From Sodalis ligni (GTDB taxonomy: Bacteria; Pseudomonadota; Gammaproteobacteria; Enterobacterales; Enterobacteriaceae): 64,000 nucleotides of DNA. Below, piece after piece: positions 20,447 to 29,994 of the stretch. The DNA is taken from NCBI RefSeq assembly GCF_016865525.2, contig NZ_CP075169.1, positions 2,852,337-2,916,336 on the forward strand, in the 5' to 3' direction. The position numbers were made by a program, and so were the translations under genes. The notes under the pieces were generated by a model that was not told where the DNA came from, ran no database searches, and worked only from the letters and a program-made list of their open reading frames with translations. How positions within the stretch are numbered: position 1 is the stretch's first letter; each line of letters begins with the position of its first letter.

Positions 20447-21601
20447 TTAACGCCGCCATAATTTCTTGCTGGCGATCTCCGCCCCGGCCCGCAGTGCCCT
20501 GAACTTCTCCCGGACGATAGTGGGATGCACCTCGGTTTTATAGGTTGCCTGTGAAGAGAAGCCACAATCAGCCCCTGCCAGCACATTGTCTCTTCCAACG
20601 CGCTCAGCGAAACGAATCAAGCGTTCAGCGATGAGCTCAGGGTGTTCGACGGTATTACTGGCGTGGCAGATAACCCCCGGGATGAGGCGTTTCCCTTCCG
20701 GCAGTTTCACCTGTTCCCATATATGGTATTCATGTTCATGGCGGACATTCCCGGCTTCAAAGGAGTAATCCGAGACGTTAAGATCCAGCATATAGCGTAC
20801 AAATTCGATAAAAGGCACGTCATGGATACGCGGCCCCTCATTGATGCTATAGCAGGTATGATAGCGTATTTTTTCCTGGGGAATTCCGCGCAGCGCATGA
20901 TTCAGAATGGTGACATAATCAGTGGCTTTCTGACGGATCTGGGCGCTGGTGAGATGCCGATCGGCAAAAAGATCGGGTAAAAAGGGATCGTCAATCTGCA
21001 GGGTAAATCCGGCATCGATAATGGCTTTATATTCGACTCGCAGGGCTTCGGCAATAGCTGACAGATAGTCCCCCTCATTTTCATAAAAAGCGTTGCTGCC
21101 GACGCCTGTGGGCGCCACCGAAGGAACAAAGGCGGAATGAGCGGGAGTGATTTTCAGCGCATCCGCCAGATTGCCCAGATCGCGCTTGAGCTGCGCGACG
21201 CCATGATAGGACACCGGCCCGGTACAGACGACCGGAACAAAAGGCACCAGGTTTCCTCCCAGCATTGCTTTGCCGAAATACTCGCTGTAATACTCGGGAA
21301 ACGCTTCGACTTCAGCTTCAAAAGCGGCATAACCCGCTCCCGGCCGGGGCTCGAAACCGGAGATACGATCGCGGACGTAGGCGAAAAAACCCACTTTGGA
21401 CATTTCGCCGTCCGTGACAATATCAATGCCATCAGCCAATTGCTGCTGAACTGACTCGATTACCGATTCCCGGATGCAATTTTCAAGTTCGGCCCGATTG
21501 CCCGTGCCTTCGATATTGGCCTTCATAAGATCCAGCAATCGAGTCGGGCGCGGCAGGCTGCCGACATGGGTGGTTAAAATGCGAGGTTCTTGTTGCGACA
21601 C
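20447..21601 (-). CDS. Cobalamin-independent methionine synthase-like methyltransferase (MetE C-terminal domain only)
   Basis: A 384-residue protein equal to the C-terminal barrel of MetE, the catalytic half that transfers a methyl group to a thiol such as homocysteine. It belongs to the stand-alone YxjG/YxjH-like group. It opens with 'LTTHVGSLPRP', and has 'GEMSKVGFFAYV', 'RYHTCYSINEG' and 'NVLAGADCGFSS', whose His/Cys and Cys are the expected zinc ligands. The start is GTG 21601, chosen because AGAGGAG lies seven bases upstream. The methyl donor is unknown. It is transcribed away from the DASS transporter, sharing a long regulatory region with it. Confidence 0.85.
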   Translation of the reverse strand: MSQQEPRILTTHVGSLPRPTRLLDLMKANIEGTGNRAELENCIRESVIESVQQQLADGIDIVTDGEMSKVGFFAYVRDRISGFEPRPGAGYAAFEAEVEAFPEYYSEYFGKAMLGGNLVPFVPVVCTGPVSYHGVAQLKRDLGNLADALKITPAHSAFVPSVAPTGVGSNAFYENEGDYLSAIAEALRVEYKAIIDAGFTLQIDDPFLPDLFADRHLTSAQIRQKATDYVTILNHALRGIPQEKIRYHTCYSINEGPRIHDVPFIEFVRYMLDLNVSDYSFEAGNVRHEHEYHIWEQVKLPEGKRLIPGVICHASNTVEHPELIAERLIRFAERVGRDNVLAGADCGFSSQATYKTEVHPTIVREKFRALRAGAEIASKKLWRR

Positions 21602-22165
21602 GTGCAGACTCCTCTGAGATAATTTTTTCTATTATGAGTGGATGAAACCACCGCGGTTATTCTAGGGGAGGAAGGGTGAATTGCCGACCGCCAATAATAC
21701 CGGGACATCGTCACGGTGATGTTAATAAAAGAGCTTCACGGAACGAATTCAATCGCATTTAATCATGACGGATAATTAATCGTAGCCGGCCATTTATTGC
21801 GAAGGAGGGTAGGGGAAATAATCTTTCCCTTAAATAAGACGTTGACAGCTGCAACAATGGGCGATGAAAGTCCACCCATCAAAATGAATTATTGATAAGT
21901 TACTTGATCAAGATCAATAAAAAATTAATGCGTCATTTTAGTTTTGTTGCCGGCAAACAGGAGGATATGTTCTGCTCTTTCAATAAGTTTATATTGTAAT
22001 AAATTATTAAAGAATTAATGAATAAATTAAAAATAATGCTTTCTAATTAATGAATAATTGTCATATTCAAGGTTTATCCTGTCTTATAATGGTAAATATC
22101 CGCAATACAGGCGCCGTTCTAAGGGAATAGACTGAAATCCTAACGTTAAACAAAGGGATCGTCCG
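21602..22165. other. Divergent intergenic region with FNR site
   Basis: A 564-base region, AT-rich on its right half, separating the divergent MetE-like and anion-transporter genes. Apart from the FNR box listed separately I see no RNA gene. A nine-codon frame behind GGAGG near 21968 is probably chance. Confidence 0.5.
21904..21917. promoter_or_regulatory. FNR-binding site (perfect consensus)
   Basis: TTGAT-CAAG-ATCAA matches the FNR consensus TTGAT-N4-ATCAA at every fixed position. It lies ~250 bases upstream of the DASS transporter start and ~300 bases from the MetE-like start. Anaerobic induction of the anion transporter is the simplest reading, since dicarboxylate and citrate carriers of this family serve fermentation or fumarate respiration. 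Confidence 0.65.
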
Positions 22166-23620
22166 TTGAAAATCAAAACATCCTATGGTCTGAGCTGGCT
22201 GTCGCTGGCCGTCATTGTCGTGGCCGGCCTGGCGCTGTGGCGGGTTGTGCCCCCCACCGGACTCAGTGTCCACGCCTGGCATTCAGCGGTGATATTTGTG
22301 GCCACCATTATCGCCATTGTGGCTAACGTCCTGCCCATCGGCGCCATAGGCATTATCAGCATCACCCTTTTTGCGCTGACTTATGCCGCCGGCGACAAGA
22401 GCGCCGAAGGCGCCATCGTTACGGCGCTAAGCGAACTTAACAGTTCTCTGATTTGGCTTATCGTCGTGGCCTTTATGATTGCGCGCGGGTTTATCAAAAC
22501 CGGCCTCGGGCGACGGCTGGCGCTGATGCTGATTCGGCTGCTGGGAAAACGTACCCTCGGCCTGGCTTACGGGCTGGCGTTCGCCGACCTGCTGCTGGCG
22601 CCGGCAATGCCCAGCAATACCGCGCGCTGCGGCGGGGTAATTTATCCCATCGCCGATTCGCTGGCGCGCAGCTTTGATTCTCATCCCGATAACGCATCGC
22701 GCAGTAAAATCGGCACGTTCCTGATCGTTTGCATCGGCAATGTCAACGATATCACCTCCGCGCTGTTTATGACCGCGTATACCGGCAATCTGCTGGCGGT
22801 GAAGCTGGCAGCCGACGCCGGCGTGTCTATCTCTTGGTTCGAATGGTTTCTCGCCGCCGTGGTGCCCTGCGCGGTGTCGCTCGTCATTGTGCCGCCATGC
22901 GTTTATTTCCTGGTGCGCCCGGAGATTAAAAAGACGCCGGATGCGCCTAAGTTCGCCGCCGCCGAGCTGGAAAAAATGGGCCCGCTGGGCCGTTCGGAGT
23001 GGCTGATGGTCGTCACGGTATTACTGCTGCTGATACTGTGGATTTTTGGCTCAACCCTCGGGGTGGATCCCACCACCGGTTCGTTTGTCGGCCTGTCGTT
23101 TCTATTGCTGACCGGCGTGTTGACCTGGGAAGATATCAAAAGCGAAAAGGGCGCCTGGGACACCCTGGTATGGTTCGCCGCATTGCTGATGATGGCCAAC
23201 AAGCTGAAGGATCTGGGATTCACTACCTGGTTCGGCAATGTGGTAGGCTCGAATATCGGCCATCTGATGTCCGGCACGCATTGGGTGTGGGTGTTGCTGC
23301 TGTTAAATGCCGCCTATATGTACCCCCATTACTTCTTTGCCAGCGGCAACGCGCAGATCGCCGCGCTGTATGCGGTGTTTCTGGCCGTCGGCATAGAGCT
23401 TGGCATTCCGGCGCTGCCAATGGCCTTTATGCTGGCATTTACCAGCAGCCTGTATTGCTCCCTGACCCAATATACCCATGCGCGCGGTCCCATCCTGTTT
23501 GGCGCCGGCTATGTGCCCACCAATGTCTGGTGGCGCACCGGTTTTATCATCAGCATAATCAACCAGGTGATATTCATGGCGGTGGGACTGGCCTGGTGGC
23601 GGATTCTAGGACTGTTTTGA
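22166..23620 (+). CDS. DASS-family anion transporter (CitT/TtdT-like)
   Basis: Inner-membrane divalent-anion symporter/exchanger of 484 residues, the family size. Many hydrophobic helices are evident; 'PSNTARCGGVIYPI' (residues ~150-163) is the conserved SNT substrate/sodium motif of the CitT branch, and a matching segment 'TSSLYCSLTQYTHARGPILF' follows in the second half. Translation starts at TTG 22166 with AAAGGGA upstream; no better ATG precedes the conserved N-terminus. The substrate is likely a di- or tricarboxylate such as tartrate, succinate or citrate. A perfect FNR box upstream suggests anaerobic use. Confidence 0.85.
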   Translation: MKIKTSYGLSWLSLAVIVVAGLALWRVVPPTGLSVHAWHSAVIFVATIIAIVANVLPIGAIGIISITLFALTYAAGDKSAEGAIVTALSELNSSLIWLIVVAFMIARGFIKTGLGRRLALMLIRLLGKRTLGLAYGLAFADLLLAPAMPSNTARCGGVIYPIADSLARSFDSHPDNASRSKIGTFLIVCIGNVNDITSALFMTAYTGNLLAVKLAADAGVSISWFEWFLAAVVPCAVSLVIVPPCVYFLVRPEIKKTPDAPKFAAAELEKMGPLGRSEWLMVVTVLLLLILWIFGSTLGVDPTTGSFVGLSFLLLTGVLTWEDIKSEKGAWDTLVWFAALLMMANKLKDLGFTTWFGNVVGSNIGHLMSGTHWVWVLLLLNAAYMYPHYFFASGNAQIAALYAVFLAVGIELGIPALPMAFMLAFTSSLYCSLTQYTHARGPILFGAGYVPTNVWWRTGFIISIINQVIFMAVGLAWWRILGLF

Positions 23621-23631
23621 ACGGCGATAGA

Positions 23632-24540
23632 TCATTGATGTCCGCCCGCCGGCAGCGAATAGTCCATCCGCTTCAGATCGTCCAGCAGCCCCGGGCCGGT
23701 CGGCTCCCAGCCGAGCTGTTCGCGGGTCCATGCGCCGGAAGCCCGCAGGTCCATGCCCGCGAACATGGCGAACCAGCCGAAATGCTGCGGCACCTGTTCG
23801 GGCGATAGGGACACCACCGGCACACCGAGCCCTGCTCCTACCACCTCCGTTATGATGCGCGCGCAAACGCCCTCCTCGGCAACGGCATGATACCTGTCCC
23901 CCCGGCGCCCCTGGTCCAGGACCAGCGCATAGAGCTTCGCCACATCCAGCACATGGGCCGCCGGCCAGCGGTTGGCTCCCTCGCCGACATAGGCCGCCAC
24001 GCCTTTCTCCCGGCAGATCGCGATGAAGGGCGAGATAAGCCCCTGCTTGAACGTATCGTGGACCTGCGGAAGCCGCACCACGCGTACGTCGACGCCGGCC
24101 GCCAGCAGTGCATTGCCCTCCAGCTCGGAGGCCACGCGCGGATTGGGGTTGTTGGCGTTGAAAACGTCTTCCGTCGCCGGCCGGCCCAGTCCGGCATCGC
24201 CCATGCCGGTTCCGGATGTTATGATGAGGGGCCGGGCGGAGCCTTTGAGGGCGGAACCCAAGGCGTTAATGACCCGCCTGTCCTTTTCGCAATTGGCCAC
24301 AAAGTGCGAAAAGTCATGATCGAATGCGGTATGAATAACCGCATCGGCCTTGGCCGCGCCGTCGCGAAGGCTGTCCAGATCCTCCAGATCGCCGCGATGC
24401 GCTTGCGCGCCGGCGGCCTCCAGGGACCGGGCGCCGGCATCCGATCTCGCCAGACCGAGGACTTGATGCCCGGCGGCAAGCAGTTCGGGTACGATGCGTG
24501 ATCCGATGAAACCGGTCGCACCAGTAAGAAATACGCGCAT
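23632..24540 (-). CDS. NAD-dependent epimerase/dehydratase-like SDR protein
   Basis: Extended/atypical short-chain dehydrogenase of 302 residues. The Rossmann motif TGATGFIGS (residues 6-14) binds NAD(P). The fold's second part 'DAVIHTAF' and the 'NRWPAAHVLDVAKLYALVL' segment are typical of this subgroup, often annotated as NAD-dependent epimerase; the Tyr-x-x-x-Lys pair is not evident. Start ATG 24540 follows TGGAGGT. It is a distant paralogue of the gene at 45103-46041 in this window. Substrate unknown. Confidence 0.8.
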   Translation of the reverse strand: MRVFLTGATGFIGSRIVPELLAAGHQVLGLARSDAGARSLEAAGAQAHRGDLEDLDSLRDGAAKADAVIHTAFDHDFSHFVANCEKDRRVINALGSALKGSARPLIITSGTGMGDAGLGRPATEDVFNANNPNPRVASELEGNALLAAGVDVRVVRLPQVHDTFKQGLISPFIAICREKGVAAYVGEGANRWPAAHVLDVAKLYALVLDQGRRGDRYHAVAEEGVCARIITEVVGAGLGVPVVSLSPEQVPQHFGWFAMFAGMDLRASGAWTREQLGWEPTGPGLLDDLKRMDYSLPAGGHQ

Positions 24541-24931
24541 AGAATACCTCCAGTGTTGTGTGAAGGAAGTGTTGCCTGAAAGCGGCCGCTATAAAAGTAG
24601 TGAGTTTATCGTAGTATAAATAGCAACAGGATCGCGTCGCCGGAGGGATTGCCGCGTGGCGGGCCATCAACGTAAAAACGCCCGGAATCCGGCGATTTTC
24701 AGGGCGTTAGCCCATCGGCTCCCACCCTGGCAGCGGTAACCGTCTTGATTGACACCGAATACACTACGCGGATATTGCCCAGTAACAATAAATAGTGTGG
24801 CATAATGAAGGCAGTCTGGCATATGCGAGATAACAGATAAAGCGACTCATCAGTGCTACAAGATAGATCCTTCGCGGCAAATATAGTGCGCAGGTCATTC
24901 CCTCATGCGCTGAAATAAGGTACAAGGCTGC
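24541..24931. other. Intergenic region between SDR and RIO kinase genes
   Basis: About 390 bases between divergent genes. A long imperfect hairpin around 24675-24705 (ACGCCC...GGGCGT) without a T-run is the only structure I notice. No coding sequence supported. Confidence 0.4.
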
Positions 24932-25783
24932 ATGAAAATACCAAATAGAATCCAACCGCTGGTGGCTGACGGTCTGATAGACGATGTGGTCCGTCGATTG
25001 AAAAGCGGCAAAGAAGCCGACGTGTACACTGTGTTATGCGGTGAAGAGCACAGTTGCGCCAAAGTCTCCAAAGAAGCCTGATGGCGTAGCTTCAAGCAGG
25101 CCGTGCAGTATCAGGAAGGCCGCAAAGTCCGTAACAGCCGCAACGCGCGGGCTATGCAAAAAGGCACAAAGTTCGGCCGCAAGCAGCAGGAAGAGTCCTG
25201 GCAGACGGCGGAAGTCAATGCGCTATTCCTGCTGGCGGATGCCGGGGTGCGAGTACCGCAGCCCTATATCTGTCTGGACGGAGTGCTGCTGATGGAGCTT
25301 ATCACCGACGCCGACGGCGTGGTCGCGCCGCGTCTGAGCGAAGTGATTCTGACGGAAGATGAAGCGGTAGCCGATTTCGACACCATGATCCGCAATATCG
25401 TGCGAATGCTGTGCGCCGGTATCGTGCACGGGGATTTATCAGAATTCAACGTGCTGATGGACGCCAAAGGGCCGGTCATTATCGACCTGCCCCAGGCGGT
25501 GGATGCCGCGGCGAACAACCACGCCGAATCCATGTTCGAACGGGATGTCAACAACATGACCGAATACTACGGCCGGTTCGCGCCGCGGCTGCTGGAAACC
25601 CGTTATGCGAAAGAAATCTGGGCGCTGTATGAAGACGGGAAGCTGACACCGGAAACCATTCTCACCGGGCAGTTCGCCGAAAATACCCAGAAAGCCGATG
25701 TGGATTCATTGCTCGATGAAATCATTTCCGCTGAATATGAATACTACGATCGCCAGCGGGCACAGAAGGAGCGCGACCTTTAA
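24932..25783 (+). pseudogene. RIO1-like protein kinase (PA4780 type) with premature TGA
   Basis: Atypical serine kinase of the bacterial RIO1-like group. From ATG 24932 the frame reads 'MKIPNRIQPLVADGLIDDVV', 'LKSGKEADVYTVL' (phosphate-binding loop with its invariant region) and 'CAKVSKEA', then TGA at 25079-25081. The same frame continues without another interruption: 'WRSFKQAVQYQEGRKVRNSR', catalytic 'GIVHGDLSEFNVLM' and metal-binding 'VIIDLPQAVD', to a normal C-terminus. So only one nonsense codon (codon 50) separates it from a full 283-residue protein. A restart at 25103 would lack the nucleotide loop and be inactive. Confidence 0.8.
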
Positions 25784-25806
25784 AGCCCGCCGGGATGCCG
25801 CCTTGT

Positions 25807-26468
25807 TTATAGGTTCAGGTTTCCAAACGCACCACTCCAATCATGCTCGAATTTATCGATGGCGGCGTCCACCGCCGGAGAACTGATTAATTGTTGCGCC
25901 ACGTCCAAAGGCAGGGTAATGGCCTCACAGCCTGCCAACAGGCAATCCAGCGCCTGGCGCGGGGTTTTGAAACTGGCGGCCAGCACTTTACAGCGCGGCG
26001 CGTGCAGGTCGAGCAGCGCCTGCAATTCCTGTACGGTTTTGATCCCGTCGCCGCCTTGCGCATCTACCCGGTTGACATAAGGGGCAACATATTCCGCGCC
26101 GGCCAGTGCGGCCAGCAGTCCCTGCGCCGGGCTGTAAACCGCTGTGCCCAGGGTTGTAATCCCGCCGGTGGTTAATAGCTTGATGGCGGCGAGTCCTTCT
26201 GAGGTCACCGGGACTTTTACCACAATCCCCGGAATGCGCTCCACCAATTGCTTCGCCTGAGCAACCATTGTTGCCGCGTCGCGGCCCAATACCTGAGCAA
26301 ACAAACGGCCATCTTTTCCCACGGCTTCCCGCAGGCGCGGCAAGACTTCCCATAACGGGACCTTACTGGCGGCAACAATGCTTGGATTGGTGGTAACGCC
26401 GGCAAGGGGAATATACGCGCCAGTCGTTCTACTTCCGCGACATTCGCGGTATCCAGATAGAGTTCCAT
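25807..26468 (-). pseudogene. fsaB: Fructose-6-phosphate aldolase (TalC/FsaB), frameshifted near the start
   Basis: Class I aldolase of the transaldolase family, in a known enterobacterial neighbourhood with pflDC-frwD. From ATG 26468 (AAAGGA upstream) the frame gives '[20 protein letters not shown]' and then derails. The rest, in another frame, is '[18 protein letters not shown]', '[17 protein letters not shown]' (Schiff-base Lys ~85) to a normal end. One base is missing in the CCCCTTG run near 26412-26418. With it the protein would be ~220 residues, the family length. The closest match I can recall is E. coli FsaB. Confidence 0.85.
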
Positions 26469-26824
26469 CGGTTTTCCTTTCATTCAATCGTCATAGTCAC
26501 TTTCACGTTCGCGCTGATGCCAGATTAAAAAACATGGCGCTATTAAGCTATGCGTCAAAAGTGTCAAACACTGGATAAATGTATTCAACGCAATAAAATG
26601 TGCTTCAAGTCACAACTTCGCATTGGATTTGACTTGAGTCCTTATGGGCAAGAGAGTTGAGCAAGCTCGCATTTTTATTTTAACAATACAAAAGTCCAGT
26701 AAATGCCCTTTTTCTCGTCTGTCATCTTCCGTGGCGTATGCCTATTGTTTAAAGCGCCGGCTACCTTGAAAAAGCGGCCTGCCCGGTGGGTGTTTTCATG
26801 CCATTCTTTTAATGAGGGGTCTTC
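26469..26824. other. Divergent fsaB/pflD intergenic region
   Basis: About 355 bases separating the broken aldolase gene and pflD. It contains a near-consensus CRP site (listed separately). No FNR box was found here, although a glycyl-radical enzyme would be expected to work only without oxygen. Confidence 0.45.
26599..26614. promoter_or_regulatory. CRP-cAMP site, near consensus
   Basis: TGTGC-TTCAAG-TCACA differs from TGTGA-N6-TCACA at one fixed position and is flanked by AAA on the left. Placed between the divergent fsaB and pflD genes, it fits catabolite control of this sugar/PTS-associated locus. Confidence 0.5.
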
Positions 26825-29122
26825 ATGACGAATCGAGTCCAACAGCTGAAAAGCGCAATGCTGGCCCATCCCCGCGAAATTTCGCTGGAGAGGGCATTGC
26901 TCTATACCGCCAGCCATCGACAAACGGCAGGTGAGCCGGTGTTAATGCGTCGCGCCAAGGCAACCGCCTATATTCTTGATAATGTTGATATTGAAATTCG
27001 TGATGGCGAATTGATTGCCGGCAACCGCACCGTAAAACCGCGGTCCGGAATTATCTCTCCGGAAATGGATCCTTATTGGCTGCTTAACGAGCTGGATCAA
27101 TTTTCCTCTCGCCCTCAGGATCGTTTTGACATCAGTGACGAAGATAAACAGATTTATCGCGAGCAGCTTTATCCTTATTGGGTAACGCGATCGATGAAAG
27201 ACTTTATTAATGGTCAGATGAGCGACGAGGTTAACGCTGCCGTCAGTACGCAGATTTTCAGCATAAACCAGACCGATAAAGGCCAGGGCCATATTATTAT
27301 TGATTATCCGCACCTGTTGAATAACGGCCTGGCGAAGCTTATTGCCGAGATGAAAAGCCGCTGCGCCGAGCATCAGGATAACGTCTTCTTTCAGGCCGGC
27401 TTGCTATTGCTGGAAGCATCACAGCGACGTATTTGGCGTTATGCCGCGTTGGCCGCCAAATTGGCGAAAGGGTCCACAAACGATAGCCGCCGTAAGGAAT
27501 TGCGGTCGATTGCGGATATTTCCCGTCATAATGCCCAGTATCGCCCGGAAGATTTCCGGCAGGCCTGTCAGTTGTTTTGGTACATGAACGTAATATTGCA
27601 ATATGAATCTAACGCCAGCTCTTTATCACTGGGGCGTTTTGACCAATACATGCTGCCATTTTACCAGTCCTCTTTGAGCCGTGGCCACAGTCCGGCGTTG
27701 CTAAAAGAGTTGCTGGAATCACTGTGGGTAAAATGTAATGACGTAGTATTGTTGCGTTCAGCCGGCAGCGCCCGCTATTTTGCCGGGTTCCCAACGGGTT
27801 ATACCGTGATATTAGGCGGCTTGACGGAAAATGGCCGCAGCGCGGTGAATATGCTCTCTTTCCTGTGTCTTGACGCCTATCAAACCGTTCAGCTTCCTCA
27901 GCCGAATATCGGCGTACGGGTAAATGAATTAATCGATCGTCCGTTCTTGCTGAAAACGGCGGAAACCATCCGGCTGGGAACCGGCATTCCGCAGATCTTT
28001 AATGATGAAGTGGTGGTGCCCGCGTTCCTGAATCGGGGCGTCTCACTAGAGGATGCTCGCGATTATGCGGTGGTAGGCTGCGTCGAGCTTTCTATTCCCG
28101 GCAGAACCTACGGTTTGCATGATATTGCCATGTTCAATCTGCTTAAAGTCATGGAGATTGTCTTGCTGGAAAATGAGGGCAGCGCGGTTATCACCTGGGA
28201 CAGCCTGCTAAGGCAGATACGCGATAAGATTCGCCACTATATCAAGCTGATGGTGGAAGGCAGCAATATTTGCGATATCGGCCACCGCGACCGGGCGCCG
28301 GTGCCGCTGCTTTCTTCGTTTATCAGCGATTGCATGGCGAAGGGCAAGGATATAACCGAAGGCGGCGCGCGCTATAATTTCTCGGGTGTCCAGGGCATTG
28401 GCATCGCTAATCTCAGCGATTCGTTACACGCCTTGAAAGGTATGGTATTTGATCAACAGCGTCTGAGCTTTGATGAGCTTCTGGCGGTGCTGAAAGCGAA
28501 TTTTGCCACTGCGGACGGGAAAAATATCCGGGCCCGGCTGATTAACCGCTTTGAGAAATACGGCAATGATATTGACGAGGTGGATAATATCAGCGCTGAT
28601 TTACTGCGCTTCTATTGCAAAGAAGTCGAAACCTGGACCAACCCCCGCGGCGGGCATTTCTCGCCGGGGTCTTATACCGTATCCGCCCATATACCCTTGG
28701 GTGCGGTGGTCGGGGCAACGCCGGACGGACGTCTTGCGGGTGAACAGCTGGCCGACGGCGGGCTATCGCCGATGCTGGGGCAGGACAGCAATGGACCTAC
28801 GGCAGTATTAAAATCAGTCAGTAAACTGGACAACTATTTGCTGTCGAACGGTACGCTGTTAAATGTGAAATTTACCCCGGCTACGCTTGCGGGCGACGGC
28901 GGGCTTAATAAACTCAGCGACTTTTTGCACGCCTTTACCAAACTGAAACTGCAGCATATCCAGTTTAACGTGGTGAATGCCCAAACGTTGCGGGAAGCAC
29001 AGCAGCGTCCGCAGGATTTTGCCGGCCTGGTGGTTCGCGTTGCCGGTTATAGCGCCTTCTTTGTGGAGTTGTCGAGGGAGATTCAGGATGACATTATCCG
29101 CCGCACGGCGCATCAATTGTAA
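26825..29122 (+). CDS. pflD: Glycyl-radical enzyme, PflD-type (formate C-acetyltransferase 2 homologue)
   Basis: Oxygen-sensitive glycyl-radical enzyme of 765 residues, the same length as E. coli PflD. The active-site cysteine is in 'VVGCVELSIPG' (~residue 420), and the radical glycine in 'VVRVAGYSAFF' near the C-terminus (~742). PflD-type proteins are annotated as formate acetyltransferase 2, but the group includes diol dehydratases; the single catalytic Cys here (no CC pair as in PflB) makes the pyruvate reaction uncertain. The coding sequence overlaps pflC by 35 bases. It is intact although both flanking genes of the locus are broken. Confidence 0.9.
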   Translation: MTNRVQQLKSAMLAHPREISLERALLYTASHRQTAGEPVLMRRAKATAYILDNVDIEIRDGELIAGNRTVKPRSGIISPEMDPYWLLNELDQFSSRPQDRFDISDEDKQIYREQLYPYWVTRSMKDFINGQMSDEVNAAVSTQIFSINQTDKGQGHIIIDYPHLLNNGLAKLIAEMKSRCAEHQDNVFFQAGLLLLEASQRRIWRYAALAAKLAKGSTNDSRRKELRSIADISRHNAQYRPEDFRQACQLFWYMNVILQYESNASSLSLGRFDQYMLPFYQSSLSRGHSPALLKELLESLWVKCNDVVLLRSAGSARYFAGFPTGYTVILGGLTENGRSAVNMLSFLCLDAYQTVQLPQPNIGVRVNELIDRPFLLKTAETIRLGTGIPQIFNDEVVVPAFLNRGVSLEDARDYAVVGCVELSIPGRTYGLHDIAMFNLLKVMEIVLLENEGSAVITWDSLLRQIRDKIRHYIKLMVEGSNICDIGHRDRAPVPLLSSFISDCMAKGKDITEGGARYNFSGVQGIGIANLSDSLHALKGMVFDQQRLSFDELLAVLKANFATADGKNIRARLINRFEKYGNDIDEVDNISADLLRFYCKEVETWTNPRGGHFSPGSYTVSAHIPLGAVVGATPDGRLAGEQLADGGLSPMLGQDSNGPTAVLKSVSKLDNYLLSNGTLLNVKFTPATLAGDGGLNKLSDFLHAFTKLKLQHIQFNVVNAQTLREAQQRPQDFAGLVVRVAGYSAFFVELSREIQDDIIRRTAHQL

Positions 29123-29966
29123 ATGCATTGACTATCCGGCCGATGAAACGGCCCGCATTTTCAATATCCAGCGCTACTCCCTTAACGATGGACAAGGGAT
29201 CCGTACGGTGATTTTTTTCAAGGGATGCCCGCATCGCTGTCCATGGTGCGCCAACCCTGAATCCATTTCCGGCAGTATTGAAACAGTGCGCCGTGAAAAA
29301 AAATGCCTCCATCGCGCTGTCTGTCTCAATGATGCGGATGAATGTCCCTCCGGCGCATTGGCGCGTATCGGCCGCGACGTGACGCTGGATGGTTTGGAAA
29401 AAGAGGCACTGAAGGATGATATCTTCTTTCGTTCATCGTCCGGCGGAGTGACGCTTTCGGGGGGAGAAGTATTAATGCAGGCTGAATTTGCCACGCGTTT
29501 TCTTGCCAGGTTGCGGCGATTGGGAATCAATACCGCGATTGAAACAGCCGGCGATGCGCCTGCCGCTCGTTTACTGCCCCTTGCGCGTCAATGTGATGAT
29601 GTGTTATTTGATCTGAAAATCATGGATGAAAAACAGTCAAAAGAAGTGCTTCATATCAATTTGCCGCGGGTGCTGAAAAATATGCGCTTACTGGTGGCTA
29701 ACGGTATCCACGTTATTCCGCGCATTCCTTTGATTCCGGGATATACAATGACGCGGGAGAATATGTGCCGGGTACTGGATGTGTTGGCGCCTTTGGCAAT
29801 AGATGAATTACATATATTGCCTTTCCACCCCTACGGAGAGCCCAAGTATTCTCTGTTAGACCGGCCATGGCAGATGAAAGGCGTGCCTGCGCCGGATGAA
29901 AGCGACATCGCTCCGTTGCGATTAATGGCTGAATCCGCCGGCTATCGTATTAAGGTCGGCGGCTAG
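29088..29966 (+). CDS. pflC: Glycyl-radical enzyme activating protein PflC (radical SAM)
   Basis: Radical-SAM activase that installs the glycyl radical on PflD. The start at ATG 29088 (GAGGGA upstream) gives 292 residues, as in E. coli PflC. The SAM cluster motif CPHRCPWC (C-x3-C-x2-C) is at residues ~44-51, and 'GGGVTLSGGE'-like SAM contacts appear as 'SSGGVTLSGGEVLMQ'. The auxiliary ferredoxin-like insert reads 'CLHRAVCLNDADECPSGA'; as I recall E. coli PflC it has 'CLHCAKC', so one cluster cysteine appears replaced by Arg here. Translation is coupled to pflD by overlap. Confidence 0.9.
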   Translation: MTLSAARRINCKCIDYPADETARIFNIQRYSLNDGQGIRTVIFFKGCPHRCPWCANPESISGSIETVRREKKCLHRAVCLNDADECPSGALARIGRDVTLDGLEKEALKDDIFFRSSSGGVTLSGGEVLMQAEFATRFLARLRRLGINTAIETAGDAPAARLLPLARQCDDVLFDLKIMDEKQSKEVLHINLPRVLKNMRLLVANGIHVIPRIPLIPGYTMTRENMCRVLDVLAPLAIDELHILPFHPYGEPKYSLLDRPWQMKGVPAPDESDIAPLRLMAESAGYRIKVGG

Positions 29967-29994
29967 TCCGCTAAGAGGATAGGAAGGTGACAGA

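Noticed and set aside
25079..25081. TGA in the RIO kinase as selenocysteine
   Set aside because: No selenocysteine is known in this family and no hairpin stands out after the codon; a nonsense change is simpler.
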